Assembly: GCA_005938025.2 (NCBI GenBank) | Contig: VCCI02000002.1 | Location: 372,001-436,000 of the forward strand | Source of the DNA: Inquilinus sp. KBS0705 | GTDB taxonomy: Bacteria > Bacteroidota > Bacteroidia > Sphingobacteriales > Sphingobacteriaceae | DNA: 64,000 nt | Direction: 5' to 3' | In this document: positions 54,676 through 63,717 of the stretch, piece after piece | How positions within the stretch are numbered: position 1 is the stretch's first letter | Layout: each line of letters opens with the position of its first letter | Program-made: the position numbers and the translations under genes | The notes under the pieces: generated by a model | The model's database searches: none | Seen by the model: the letters and a program-made list of their open reading frames with translations, nothing else | What the model was told of the DNA's origin: nothing

Positions 54676-55458
54676 ATGAATATTTTAGATAAAATAGTAG
54701 CTCATAAAAAAAAGGAAGTTGACCGGGATAAGCGAGAAACAACTTATACCGAGTTAGAGGAGTCGGAGTCTTTTCGCCGCGATACCTACTCGTTTAAAGA
54801 GTTTTTACTGGCACCTGAGCGTACCGGCATCATAGCCGAATTTAAACGGCAGTCGCCATCAAAAGGCATCATCAATAATGATGCGCTTGTAAAAGAAGTA
54901 ACTAAGCAATATGCGGATGCTGGTGCTTCAGCGCTGTCGGTTTTAACCGATAAGCAGTTTTTTGGTGGCCGCAAGCTTGATCTGGTAAGGGCTCGCAGGG
55001 CCAATACCGTCCCCGTACTGCGTAAAGACTTTATGATAGATGAGTACCAGATAGTAGAGGCAAAATCATTAGGTGCCGATATTATTTTACTGATAGCCGC
55101 TATACTTACCCCGGCAGAGATAAAGAGTTTTGCTGCTCTTGCCAAAAGCCTGGAGCTAAATGTTTTGCTCGAGGTGCATAACCTGGAAGAACTGGAGCGC
55201 AGCATAGATTCCAACTTAGATGCCATTGGCGTAAACAACCGTAACCTGGCCGATTTTACAGTATCGGTAGAAAACTCTTATCAACTGGTTGATAAAATAC
55301 CCGCGGAGTTTTTAAAGATATCTGAAAGTGCCATTAGCGATACTGAAACCATTAAGCAGTTGAAAAAGGTTGGCTTTAACGGCTTTTTAATTGGCGAAAA
55401 CTTTATGAAACAACAAGACCCAGGCGCTGCCATGCGGGAGTTTGTAAAAGGCCTATAG
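54676..55458 (+). CDS. trpC: Indole-3-glycerol-phosphate synthase
   Basis: A 260-residue TIM-barrel enzyme that closes CdRP to indole-3-glycerol phosphate. Motifs: GIIAEFKRQSPSKGII (catalytic Lys), YADAGASALSVLTDKQFFGG, VLRKDFMIDEYQIVEAKSLGADIILLIAAIL, LLEVHNLEELE, IGVNNRNL and FLIGENFM. Single-domain, without the TrpF fusion of enterobacteria. It follows trpG by 44 bp. trpD, which acts between TrpE-TrpG and TrpC, is absent from this locus, as are trpF, trpB and trpA. Confidence 0.96.
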   Translation: MNILDKIVAHKKKEVDRDKRETTYTELEESESFRRDTYSFKEFLLAPERTGIIAEFKRQSPSKGIINNDALVKEVTKQYADAGASALSVLTDKQFFGGRKLDLVRARRANTVPVLRKDFMIDEYQIVEAKSLGADIILLIAAILTPAEIKSFAALAKSLELNVLLEVHNLEELERSIDSNLDAIGVNNRNLADFTVSVENSYQLVDKIPAEFLKISESAISDTETIKQLKKVGFNGFLIGENFMKQQDPGAAMREFVKGL

Positions 55459-55468
55459 GCCGTATAAT

Positions 55469-55502
55469 TTGAAACGCAGGCAAACAAGTTTTATTAACTT
55501 TG
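55469..55502 (+). promoter_or_regulatory. Promoter of hflX
   Basis: TTG at 55469-55471 and an exact -7 element TAACTTTG at 55495-55502, spaced by 23 nt. It starts 11 bp after the trpC stop and lies 22 bp before the hflX ATG. Confidence 0.5.
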
Positions 55503-55524
55503 TTATTACTGCAGGAGAGGATCT

Positions 55525-56709
55525 ATGAAACAAAAATTTTATGATACTGCTGTGAAGCAGGAGCGTGTTGTGCTGGTAGGGGTAATTACACCTAACGAAA
55601 CCGAGGCGCAGGAAAAAGAATATTTAGAGGAGTTGGAATTTTTGGTTGCTACCGCTGGTGGCGATACAGTAAAAAGCTTTACCCAAAAGTTGCAACGGCC
55701 CGAGCGATCGACCTTTGTAGGTACAGGCAAACTGGAAGAGATAAAAGAATATGTTACATCCGAAGAAATAGATATTGTGGTGTTTGATGACGAGCTTTCG
55801 CCGTCGCAACTGCGTAATATTGAGCGCGAGCTACAGGTGAAGATATTGGACCGCAGCAATCTGATACTGGACATTTTTGCCGGCCGCGCCCAAACCGCGC
55901 AGGCTAAAACCCAGGTAGAATTGGCTCAGTTGCAATACCTATTACCCCGCCTAACCCGCTTATGGACTCACCTTGAGCGCCAAAAAGGTGGTATTGGTAT
56001 GCGCGGACCGGGCGAGTCGCAGATTGAGACGGACAGGCGATTGATTCTGAACAAAATATCGTTACTAAAAGAGCGCCTTAAACTGATAGATAGACAAAAT
56101 GAAACACAGCGGAAAAACCGCCAGCAATTGATACGTGTAGCTTTGGTTGGTTATACCAACGTGGGTAAATCAACCATTATGAATATGCTGGCAAAATCTG
56201 AAGTGTTTGCCGAAAACAAGCTGTTTGCCACGCTGGATACTACCGTGCGTAAAGTGGTTATTGAAAACGTGCCCTTTTTACTGTCAGATACGGTAGGGTT
56301 TATACGCAAGCTACCTCACCATTTGGTAGAGTGCTTTAAATCTACATTGGATGAAGTGCGTGAAGCCGATATATTAATACACGTGGTAGATATATCGCAC
56401 CCTACGTTTGAAGACCAGATACGTACTGTGAACGAAACGCTGAAAGACCTGGGTGCTATTGATAAACGTATAATAACCGTTTTTAATAAAATAGACGCCT
56501 TTGAACCCGAACAGCACAATGTTGATATAACAGAAGGCCCTTTAACACTCGACGACTTTAAGCATAGCTGGATGGCTAAAAACAACAGCCCGGCTATATT
56601 CATATCGGCCACTCAAAAAGAGAATGTAGAAGAATTTAGAGAGTTGCTGTATGAAGAAGTAAAGAAAATACATACAGAGCGTTATCCTTACGATAACTTG
56701 CTATACTAA
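55525..56709 (+). CDS. hflX: GTPase HflX
   Basis: A 394-residue ribosome-associated GTPase that splits or rescues stalled 70S ribosomes under stress. An N-terminal HflX domain (VGVITPNETEAQEKEYLEELEFLV, FVGTGKLEE, VVFDDELSPSQLRNIE) and a Gly-rich helix linker (GGIGMRGPGESQIETDRR) precede the G domain: GYTNVGKST (G1), DTVGFIRKLPHHLVE (G3), NKID (G4) and SATQKEN (G5). It follows trpC but has its own promoter. Its stop overlaps that of convergent pepT by four bases. Confidence 0.96.
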   Translation: MKQKFYDTAVKQERVVLVGVITPNETEAQEKEYLEELEFLVATAGGDTVKSFTQKLQRPERSTFVGTGKLEEIKEYVTSEEIDIVVFDDELSPSQLRNIERELQVKILDRSNLILDIFAGRAQTAQAKTQVELAQLQYLLPRLTRLWTHLERQKGGIGMRGPGESQIETDRRLILNKISLLKERLKLIDRQNETQRKNRQQLIRVALVGYTNVGKSTIMNMLAKSEVFAENKLFATLDTTVRKVVIENVPFLLSDTVGFIRKLPHHLVECFKSTLDEVREADILIHVVDISHPTFEDQIRTVNETLKDLGAIDKRIITVFNKIDAFEPEQHNVDITEGPLTLDDFKHSWMAKNNSPAIFISATQKENVEEFRELLYEEVKKIHTERYPYDNLLY

Positions 56710-57959
56710 TCCCGTTCTTCCCAAATCATGCATAAATGCAGTATAGTTTGTACTGCTTTTTGCATGTCTTGTACCGATACCCATTCCTGCTTGCCATGAA
56801 AAGCATGCTCGCCGGCAAAGATATTAGGGCAGGGCAAGCCCATAAAACTTAAACGTGACCCATCTGTACCGCCACGTATGCTGCATAGTTTGGCATTTAG
56901 CCCGGCGCGCCTTATAGCTTCCATGCCATATTCAACAATTTGCGGGTGTTGGGCCAGCATATTTTTCATATTCCGGTATTGCGGTGTTGTATGCAAAGTG
57001 GCGCTGGAGTTTGGAAAACCTTGTAAAACGTCGGCTGCAATTTTATCGATAACGGCTGCATGAGCGGCTAAATTTTCCTCATCAAAATCCCGTACTATGA
57101 AATCTATAGTAGCCGTTTCTACATGGCCTTCTATATTTACTGGGTGTACAAAGCCCTGCATCTCATCTGTTCCCTCGGGCGATAGGTTATGCGGTAACGC
57201 TGCAATAATTAATCCGGCTATTTTTATGGCACTTTCCATTTTGCCTTTCGCAAAACCCGGGTGTGCGCTTACGCCTTGTATGGTTAGTCGCGCCCCATCT
57301 GCCGAAAATGTTTCGTTTTCCATGTTTCCCGCACTTTCGCCGTCAATCGTATATCCTGCAAATGCCCCTAGTTTGGCAATATCTACCTTATCAACTCCCC
57401 GGCCTATTTCTTCATCCGGAGTAAATAATATCCTTATTTTACCGTGTTTAATGGCCGGGTTGCTCATTAATTGATAGCAGGCATCCATTATTTCGGCAAC
57501 GCCGGCTTTGTTATCGGCTCCCAGTAACGTTGTGCCGGATGCAGTGATGATATCATTACCCATTTGGTTTATAAGGTCGGGATGATCTTTCAGGCGCAGC
57601 ACCTGTGTAGTATCATCGGGTAAAATAATATCGTTGCCGTTGTAATTTTCGTGTATTAATGGCTTCACATTTTTTCCGCTGCAGTCAGGCGCGGTATCCA
57701 TATGCGAACAAAAGCAGATTACAGGTACGTCCGGCTTATCCGTATTTGCAGGAATGGTAGCATATACATAGCCATACTCGTCTAAATCCGCATCAACTAC
57801 GCCCATTTCTAAAAGCTCAGCTACAAGTAACCGTCCCAGGTCTTTTTGCTTATCAGTAGATGGGCAAGTGGGCGAAGATGGGTCAGATTGGGTATCTATT
57901 TTTACATATCGTAGAAATCTTTCTGTAACTGTATATCGTAAATACTCGTTAAAATGCAT
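56706..57959 (-). CDS. pepT: Peptidase T (tripeptide aminopeptidase)
   Basis: A 417-residue M20B di-zinc aminopeptidase that removes the N-terminal residue from tripeptides in the cytosol. Motifs: FLRYVKIDTQSDPSSPTCPST at the N-terminus, SHMDTAPD (first metal His), TLLGADNKAGVAEI (bridging Asp), FTPDEEIGRGVD (catalytic Glu pair), GESAGN-type segment and FAGEHAFHGKQEWV (last metal His). No signal peptide. Monocistronic; convergent with hflX. Confidence 0.96.
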   Translation of the reverse strand: MHFNEYLRYTVTERFLRYVKIDTQSDPSSPTCPSTDKQKDLGRLLVAELLEMGVVDADLDEYGYVYATIPANTDKPDVPVICFCSHMDTAPDCSGKNVKPLIHENYNGNDIILPDDTTQVLRLKDHPDLINQMGNDIITASGTTLLGADNKAGVAEIMDACYQLMSNPAIKHGKIRILFTPDEEIGRGVDKVDIAKLGAFAGYTIDGESAGNMENETFSADGARLTIQGVSAHPGFAKGKMESAIKIAGLIIAALPHNLSPEGTDEMQGFVHPVNIEGHVETATIDFIVRDFDEENLAAHAAVIDKIAADVLQGFPNSSATLHTTPQYRNMKNMLAQHPQIVEYGMEAIRRAGLNAKLCSIRGGTDGSRLSFMGLPCPNIFAGEHAFHGKQEWVSVQDMQKAVQTILHLCMIWEERD

Positions 57960-58039
57960 ATAGAGGTGTTTTTTGCCTGTTAGCCCGATTTTTGTTTGTA
58001 TGGGTACACAGATAGTAAATATCTATAACATTAATTATT

Positions 58040-58759
58040 TTGAGAAAGTATTTTTTATTAATTCTAATAATAATTAGCTCGGTAAAGTTAAAAGCCCAGG
58101 ATAGTTATAATTATGCAGCATATGGTATTGGTTTTGGCGCCAGCTACGCCCGCCCATTTGCCGACTTGAAGCGGAATTATGATGACCGCATTTACAATGT
58201 AAACTTAAATTACTATTACTCGCCATACTTGCCAATCACTCTCGAGATTCAGGCCGGTCACTTGCGTGGTGGTGGCAATACTATTGCCGAAGACATTGCT
58301 ACCCGCCGTTTTAATAATAATTTTAAAGCAGTTTTATTACATGCCAACATACAACTGGGCGAGTTAATAGATTACGAAGGCGACTTTTTTATGAACGTGG
58401 TAAAAAACTTTTATCTGGGTTCGGGTTTTGGGTTTATGATAAATAAAGTGGATGCTAACAGATACAGCGTTATTGACCCCACTTACCGCTTTCCGGGTAA
58501 GGATAACAGCTTTAACATGGTTATCCCTATACGTTTTGGCTACGAATTTAAAATATATAACAGCTACGATGAGCCAAATATTCGCCTGGATATTGGCTAT
58601 CAGCATAATATGACGTTTGGCGAGGGATTAGATGGGTATAACGACGGAGCGGTTAGTTTTAAAAACAATGCGCTTGATCAATATCGTCAAATAACTATTG
58701 GAATTAAATTTAACTTTGGAGGTGAATCGTCATACGATAAATCGATAAGCGGATTTTAA
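58040..58759 (+). CDS. Outer-membrane beta-barrel protein
   Basis: A 239-residue exported protein with a TTG start. The signal peptide is short (MRKYFLLILIIISSVKLKAQ). The mature part is alternating polar/aromatic strands, such as YGIGFGASYARPFADL, YNVNLNYYYSPYLPITLEIQ and IRLDIGYQHNMTFGEG, typical of a small barrel of the porin-family/PorT-like type. Function unknown. One base separates its stop from the next TTG start, so it is co-transcribed with the YjbR gene. Confidence 0.8.
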   Translation: MRKYFLLILIIISSVKLKAQDSYNYAAYGIGFGASYARPFADLKRNYDDRIYNVNLNYYYSPYLPITLEIQAGHLRGGGNTIAEDIATRRFNNNFKAVLLHANIQLGELIDYEGDFFMNVVKNFYLGSGFGFMINKVDANRYSVIDPTYRFPGKDNSFNMVIPIRFGYEFKIYNSYDEPNIRLDIGYQHNMTFGEGLDGYNDGAVSFKNNALDQYRQITIGIKFNFGGESSYDKSISGF

Positions 58760-58760
58760 T

Positions 58761-59120
58761 TTGAACATAGAAGAACTACGCGATTATTGCCTGCAAAAAC
58801 CAGCAGTTACCGAAAGTTTCCCTTTCGGAGAAGATACGCTTGTATTTAAGGTTGGCGAAAAGATATTCCTGCTTGCAGGATTAGAGGACGGGCGCCATTT
58901 TAATGCCAAATGCGACCCCGAACTGGCTGTAGAATTACGCGAGCAGCACACCGAAGTTAAGCCGGGTTACCACATGAATAAAACCCACTGGAACACTGTT
59001 TATATGAGCGGATCGCTTACAAACAAACAGCTTAAAGGGATGATCGATCACTCTTACAGCTTGGTTTTTAAAAGTTTATCTAAAAAGTTACAGGCCGAAA
59101 TTACAGCGGCTAACAATTGA
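58761..59120 (+). CDS. YjbR/MmcQ-family protein
   Basis: A 119-residue protein matching the YjbR/MmcQ fold: IEELRDYCLQKPAVTESFPFGEDTLVFKVGEKIFLL, FNAKCDPELAVELRE, HMNKTHWNTVYM and LIDHSY-like IDHSYSLVFKSL. The family has a double-wing DNA-binding-like fold, but no defined function. TTG start 1 bp after the barrel-protein stop. It is cytosolic, so the pairing with an outer-membrane protein is unexplained. Confidence 0.88.
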   Translation: MNIEELRDYCLQKPAVTESFPFGEDTLVFKVGEKIFLLAGLEDGRHFNAKCDPELAVELREQHTEVKPGYHMNKTHWNTVYMSGSLTNKQLKGMIDHSYSLVFKSLSKKLQAEITAANN

Positions 59121-59142
59121 TGGATATCATCAGCTATATTTG
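59117..59142 (+). promoter_or_regulatory. Promoter candidate for the M14 peptidase-rhomboid pair
   Basis: TATATTTG at 59135-59142 matches the -7 consensus; a TTG at 59117-59119 is 15 nt upstream, slightly closer than usual. It is 15 bp before the ATG at 59157, so the leader would be short. Confidence 0.45.
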
Positions 59143-59156
59143 TTGTAGTTGTTGAT

Positions 59157-60899
59157 ATGAAAAAAACCATTTTACTGCTTATTGCCATTGCTTTTACCGC
59201 CCGGGTAAATGCGCAATTAACCCCGTTTGAATTAAGTAAGGATAAAAACTATACGGCTACCCATGCCGAAGCCATTGCCTACTATAAAAATTTAGCTAAA
59301 CAGCAGCCGCAAATGCATTTGTTTGAGTATGGATCAACAGATGTAGGCAAGCCGTTAACACTGGTTGTATTATCGCGAGACAAGGTTTTTGACCCGGCTT
59401 TAATAAAAAAACAAAACAAAAGGGTGATACTCATTAATAATGGGATTCATCCCGGCGAGCCCGATGGGGTTGATGGCAGTATGATGCTAGTGCGCGATCT
59501 GCTTAAAAAGAACCTGTTGCCTAAAGATGTAGTCCTATGCTTTATTGCCCTATACAATATTGATGGCAGCATGAACCGCGGCACATCGCGTGCCAACCAA
59601 AACGGGCCGCGTGCCTATGGTTTTAGGGGCAATTATCGCAATTTAGACCTTAACCGCGATTTTATAAAGTCGGACAGTAAAAACGCGCTTGCGTTTGCTC
59701 AGATACTTAATACCTGGCAACCCGAGGTATTGCTGGATAATCATGTAAGCGATGGGGCCGACTATCAGTATGTAATGACGTTGATAGAAACCCAAAAGGA
59801 TAAGCAAAACCCTGTACTGGCGGCTTATACCGACAAAACGCTTACCCCTGATCTGTACAAAGGAATGAAACAAAGCGGTTTTGAAATGATTCCCTATGGC
59901 GCAGGTGAAAGCGGGTTGCCTGATTCGGGGATTGTAAGCTTTATGGAAACACCCCGCTTTTCTACAGGTTATGCGGCGCAGCATAATATAATTAGCTACA
60001 TGACCGAGACACATATGCTAAAACCGTATGATAAGCGAGTATACGCTACATACTACTTTATGCAGCACCTTATTGATATTTGCCAGCGCGATGCCAAAGT
60101 ATTGGGTGATATGAAAAAGCGGGTGGACGCCGAAGTAAGCGCCCAAAAGACGTTTGACCTGAGCTGGCAATTAGACGATTCAAAGATAGATACGATTACA
60201 TTTAAGGGTTATGCTGCGGCATATAAAGAAAGTGATGTGAGCGGCCTTAAACGCCTGTATTACGACAGAAGCAAGCCATATACAAAAACAGTTAAGTTTT
60301 ATAATACCTATAAAGCATCGGCCAGCGCCGATAAACCTGTGGCTTATGTTATCCCGCAGGCATGGGGCAAAGTGATCGACCTGTTTAAGCTAAATAGAGT
60401 AGCTATGCGCCGTTTAAGCCACGATACTACACTTAGCCTGCAGATGTATTATATAAGCGATTACAAGACCGGTACAAGGCCCTACGAGGGGCACTACGTA
60501 CACACCGGCGTAAAATTGAACCCGGTTGATAGCAAAATAAAGTTTTACGAAGGCGACTATGTGGTATATGTGAACCAGCCAATAAACCGTTACATTGTTG
60601 AAACGTTAGAACCCCAAGGCGTAGATTCTTTTTTTGCCTGGAACTTTTTTGATTCGATGTTAGGGCAAAAGGAATACTTTTCTGATTACGTTTTTGAGGA
60701 TAAAGCAGCCGAATTATTAAAGGCCGACCCCGAATTACGCAAAAAACTTGACGAAGAAAAAGCCAAAAATCCACAAATAGCCAACAGTGCCGTAGGCCAG
60801 CTTAACTGGGTTTACCGAAACTCGCCTTATTTTGAAAAAACTGCCATGCGTTACCCTATAGGCCGCTTACTAACCGATACCAAACTCGATCTTAAATGA
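59157..60899 (+). CDS. Exported M14-family zinc carboxypeptidase
   Basis: A 580-residue exported peptidase: signal peptide (1-20, ending VNAQ), then an M14 carboxypeptidase domain with zinc ligands in NNGIHPGEPDG (His98, Glu101), the substrate-binding NLDLNRDF and the third ligand in LLDNHVSDGAD. The C-terminal about 230 residues are an extension of unknown role. It would trim C-terminal residues from peptides in the periplasm. An ATGA overlap couples it to the rhomboid gene. Confidence 0.88.
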   Translation: MKKTILLLIAIAFTARVNAQLTPFELSKDKNYTATHAEAIAYYKNLAKQQPQMHLFEYGSTDVGKPLTLVVLSRDKVFDPALIKKQNKRVILINNGIHPGEPDGVDGSMMLVRDLLKKNLLPKDVVLCFIALYNIDGSMNRGTSRANQNGPRAYGFRGNYRNLDLNRDFIKSDSKNALAFAQILNTWQPEVLLDNHVSDGADYQYVMTLIETQKDKQNPVLAAYTDKTLTPDLYKGMKQSGFEMIPYGAGESGLPDSGIVSFMETPRFSTGYAAQHNIISYMTETHMLKPYDKRVYATYYFMQHLIDICQRDAKVLGDMKKRVDAEVSAQKTFDLSWQLDDSKIDTITFKGYAAAYKESDVSGLKRLYYDRSKPYTKTVKFYNTYKASASADKPVAYVIPQAWGKVIDLFKLNRVAMRRLSHDTTLSLQMYYISDYKTGTRPYEGHYVHTGVKLNPVDSKIKFYEGDYVVYVNQPINRYIVETLEPQGVDSFFAWNFFDSMLGQKEYFSDYVFEDKAAELLKADPELRKKLDEEKAKNPQIANSAVGQLNWVYRNSPYFEKTAMRYPIGRLLTDTKLDLK

Positions 60900-61501
60900 T
60901 AGAATACTTGCAATATGCCCCTGTAGCATCAATTATATTCGCTATAACCCTTATCACTTCGTTAATGGCTTTCTCGAGTGAAGACCTGTATGGCAAGTTT
61001 ATTATGAACCCATGGAACGTATCGCGGGGAAAACGTGTTTACACTGTTATCACCAGCGGATTGATCCATAAAGACTGGAACCACCTGTTTTTTAATATGC
61101 TGTCTTATTACTTTTTTGCTTTTCAGTTGGAGGGCTTAATTGGGCATTGGCAGTTTGCTGTGTTATATATACTCAGCTTAATATTAAGTGATCTGCCATC
61201 TATTCAAAAGCACAAAGAAGATATCTGGTACAACAGCCTGGGCGCTTCGGGTGCTATCAGCGCGGTTATATTCAGTTATATTATGTATGATCCTTTGGCT
61301 AAAATGGGCATATTGTTTATCCCTATACCTATATCGGCATGGATATTTGGTATACTGTACCTGGTGTATTGCCACTTTGCATCAAAGCACGCGCGCGATA
61401 ATGTTAACCACGATGCCCACTTGTTTGGCGCGTTAAGCGGCGTTATTATCACCATAGCCTTAAACCCGCATGTAGTGCACAATTTTATCGAGAAGTTTTA
61501 A
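60896..61501 (+). CDS. Rhomboid-family intramembrane serine protease
   Basis: A 201-residue membrane protein with six hydrophobic segments and rhomboid motifs: HLFFNMLSYYFFA (conserved HxxxN), the catalytic serine in GASGAISAVIFSY, and the catalytic His in HDAHLFGALSGV. It should cleave membrane proteins within the bilayer. The ATG overlaps the M14 gene by four bases, so a secreted and an intramembrane protease are made together. Convergent with an unknown gene, overlapping it by four bases. Confidence 0.9.
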   Translation: MIEYLQYAPVASIIFAITLITSLMAFSSEDLYGKFIMNPWNVSRGKRVYTVITSGLIHKDWNHLFFNMLSYYFFAFQLEGLIGHWQFAVLYILSLILSDLPSIQKHKEDIWYNSLGASGAISAVIFSYIMYDPLAKMGILFIPIPISAWIFGILYLVYCHFASKHARDNVNHDAHLFGALSGVIITIALNPHVVHNFIEKF

Positions 61502-62487
61502 TTGGGCAGCTTAATTGATTCAGTGCTGATTTTGTTGCCATCGGTATCAAACAAAAAACTCATCGGTTTCTCAGGGTCTTTAATGATCTCTAACAACAGA
61601 AAACCCCAGTTTTTCCAAAAGTTTTCTAACACCTGGCCATAGGTTTTATTCATCCAGTCGTCAAATAAGGGCTTGCTGCTTATGCCACGCAGGGGCATGG
61701 CATCTATATAAATCTCATCCTCCACCGGTAAAATATTATACTCTGGCAGTCTATTAAACAGGTAGTTAGAATAAAATACCCTCCCCGAAAATTCCTCGAA
61801 CTGTATGGGGTGCAGGATGTCGTTCTTTATCTTTTCATACACTTCTTTGTGATAAGATGCATTGGCCCCGTTATCCTGCAGGCACATCACCAGGCCAAAG
61901 TCCTGTATACGTAAGGCAAAAGTTTGGGTATTTATCTCATCCCGATAAGCAAACTCATCTACTTTGTTATCAACCCTAAAAATAAACAGACTATAAGGTA
62001 CAAATTCATCAAAGTGCAGCGGCAGGTTTATGCTTTGCAGCATTAAATGTAAATGGCTGAATTTGTGTATTATGGATTGAGAAATATTAAATTCTTCACC
62101 CTGCGCATGCATCATTTTTATACCGGCCTGTATTTCGTTAAATATGATACCGTACATCAGTTTACCCGCCCATTGAAACAATTTTAATTCATCAAGCGCT
62201 TTAACGCCTTCATATCCGCCAGCAAAGGCGTGGGCTATAGTTTGCTCTAAAGGCCCCAGGTATTCATCGTTAATATAGGCCGAGCAGGGGATCTTAATAT
62301 CTTTATAGGTCGCAATTGTTTCGTCCAGCAGTTTAAAGGGCTGTTCTTCAAGATTGTAAAGGCTCATAAGCCATTGAGGGAAAACCTGTATTTTTTCTTC
62401 TTCGCTGTTGAGTGCTTGCCCGGTTAAAAAGCATTTATTGTTACTAAAGTTAAAGCTTTCGAAAGGAGCATAAATTTGTGCCGGCAT
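61498..62487 (-). CDS. Uncharacterised 329-residue cytosolic protein
   Basis: No family recognised. The protein lacks a signal peptide and membrane spans and is rich in aromatic and acidic residues. An early KCFLTGQ segment resembles the start of small zinc-binding proteins but only one Cys is present there. It has mixed helix predicted by eye and a long central segment (about 90-180) with HAFAGGYEG and SQSIIHKFSHLHL. The start at 62487 lies 55 bp from the divergent epimerase ATG. Its stop overlaps the rhomboid stop. Confidence 0.7.
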   Translation of the reverse strand: MPAQIYAPFESFNFSNNKCFLTGQALNSEEEKIQVFPQWLMSLYNLEEQPFKLLDETIATYKDIKIPCSAYINDEYLGPLEQTIAHAFAGGYEGVKALDELKLFQWAGKLMYGIIFNEIQAGIKMMHAQGEEFNISQSIIHKFSHLHLMLQSINLPLHFDEFVPYSLFIFRVDNKVDEFAYRDEINTQTFALRIQDFGLVMCLQDNGANASYHKEVYEKIKNDILHPIQFEEFSGRVFYSNYLFNRLPEYNILPVEDEIYIDAMPLRGISSKPLFDDWMNKTYGQVLENFWKNWGFLLLEIIKDPEKPMSFLFDTDGNKISTESIKLPN

Positions 62488-62541
62488 AGCCGCAAAGATA
62501 ATCAGGATTTTAATTGTAAAACTTTAGCTTTGATATTTGAC

Positions 62542-63555
62542 ATGCAGCTTACTTATCAACCCTTCCAATTACAGCTAAAGCACCCTTTTACCATCGCTAA
62601 ATTTTCGCGCACATCAACCCCTGTTATGTTGTTGCAGCTTAACCATGAGGGATTTACAGGGTATGGAGAAGCATCTATGGTGCCCTATATGGGCGAAAGT
62701 CACGAAACAGCAATAGCGTTTTTAAACAAGGTTGATGTAACAGCCTTTAAATATACCTTTGATTTTGAAAGCATTATCAACTATTTAGACGGTATTGCCC
62801 CTGGTAACCCGGCTATAAAGGCAGCTATAGACATCGCTCTGCACGACTTGGATGGCAAAATTAAAGGCCAACCCTGCTGGCAACTACTGGGCAGCGACCC
62901 GTCAAAAATGCCTGTTACCAGCTATACTGTAGGCATTGATACGCCGGAGGTGATCATACAAAAGGTTAACGAGGCTAAGGGATTGAGAATCATCAAAGTA
63001 AAGCTTGGCCGCGATAGTGATAAGGAGCTGATACAAACGATACGCACAGCTACTAACGTGCCATTATATGTAGATGCCAACCAGGGCTGGACCGACCGCA
63101 AGCAAAGTTTGGATATGGCGTATTGGCTTAAAGAACAAGGTGTTAAGCTGATAGAGCAGCCATTTTTAAAAACAGATATAGATAGCAATGCCTGGTTAAC
63201 CGAAAATAGCCCCATACCCATTATTGGCGATGAAGCAGTACAACGTTTGCCTGATGTAGCCCTTGCTAAAGGCGTTTATCATGGCATTAACGTTAAGTTG
63301 ATGAAGTGTGCCGGAATGCACGAAGCACAGTTAATGATAAATAAGGCTAAAGAACTAGGCATGAGTACGTTAATTGGCTGTATGAGCGAAACAAGTTGCG
63401 CCACCCTTGGCGCCGCCGCCCTTGCCCCTCAATGCGATTGGGCTGACCTTGACGGGCCTTTTCTTACAGCCAACAACCCATATCAAACGCCCGCTTTTAC
63501 TGACGGTAAGTGGGTGCTGAATAATGAGCCCGGCTTAGGTTTGCATCAGTTTTAA
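62542..63555 (+). CDS. Dipeptide epimerase, enolase superfamily (L-Ala-D/L-Glu type)
   Basis: A 337-residue enolase-superfamily protein. The ATG 62542 (MQLTYQPFQLQLKHPFTIA) is chosen; an upstream start at 62476 would overlap the divergent gene and adds non-conserved residues. Catalytic Lys in IKVKLG, metal ligands in DANQGW, EQP and GDEA, and the second Lys in NVKLMKCAG fit the muconate-lactonising group. SYTVG and the sequence around EQPF suggest the Ala-Glu dipeptide epimerase clade used in murein peptide recycling. Substrate specificity is inference. Confidence 0.85.
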   Translation: MQLTYQPFQLQLKHPFTIAKFSRTSTPVMLLQLNHEGFTGYGEASMVPYMGESHETAIAFLNKVDVTAFKYTFDFESIINYLDGIAPGNPAIKAAIDIALHDLDGKIKGQPCWQLLGSDPSKMPVTSYTVGIDTPEVIIQKVNEAKGLRIIKVKLGRDSDKELIQTIRTATNVPLYVDANQGWTDRKQSLDMAYWLKEQGVKLIEQPFLKTDIDSNAWLTENSPIPIIGDEAVQRLPDVALAKGVYHGINVKLMKCAGMHEAQLMINKAKELGMSTLIGCMSETSCATLGAAALAPQCDWADLDGPFLTANNPYQTPAFTDGKWVLNNEPGLGLHQF

Positions 63556-63666
63556 TTATACACCCCGCTATAAATTATTGCAGTTTTTTTGTGGGGTACA
63601 GCTAAATTTTTCCATTTTTTTGTTGGGGTGCCTGTTACCAATATAGTAAAAACATTCCATATAAAC

Positions 63667-63696
63667 AAAAAAGGAGCGCATGTGCGCCCCCTTTTT
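63667..63696 (-). terminator. Terminator of the ammonium transporter gene
   Basis: GCGC arms (63676-63679, 63684-63687) extend with flanking G-C pairs, with A-rich and T-rich ends. On the minus strand the hairpin ends in a T-run (63667-63672). It fits the end of the partial gene to its right. Confidence 0.7.
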
Positions 63697-63717
63697 ATAA
63701 ACATGTTCGATGTATAG

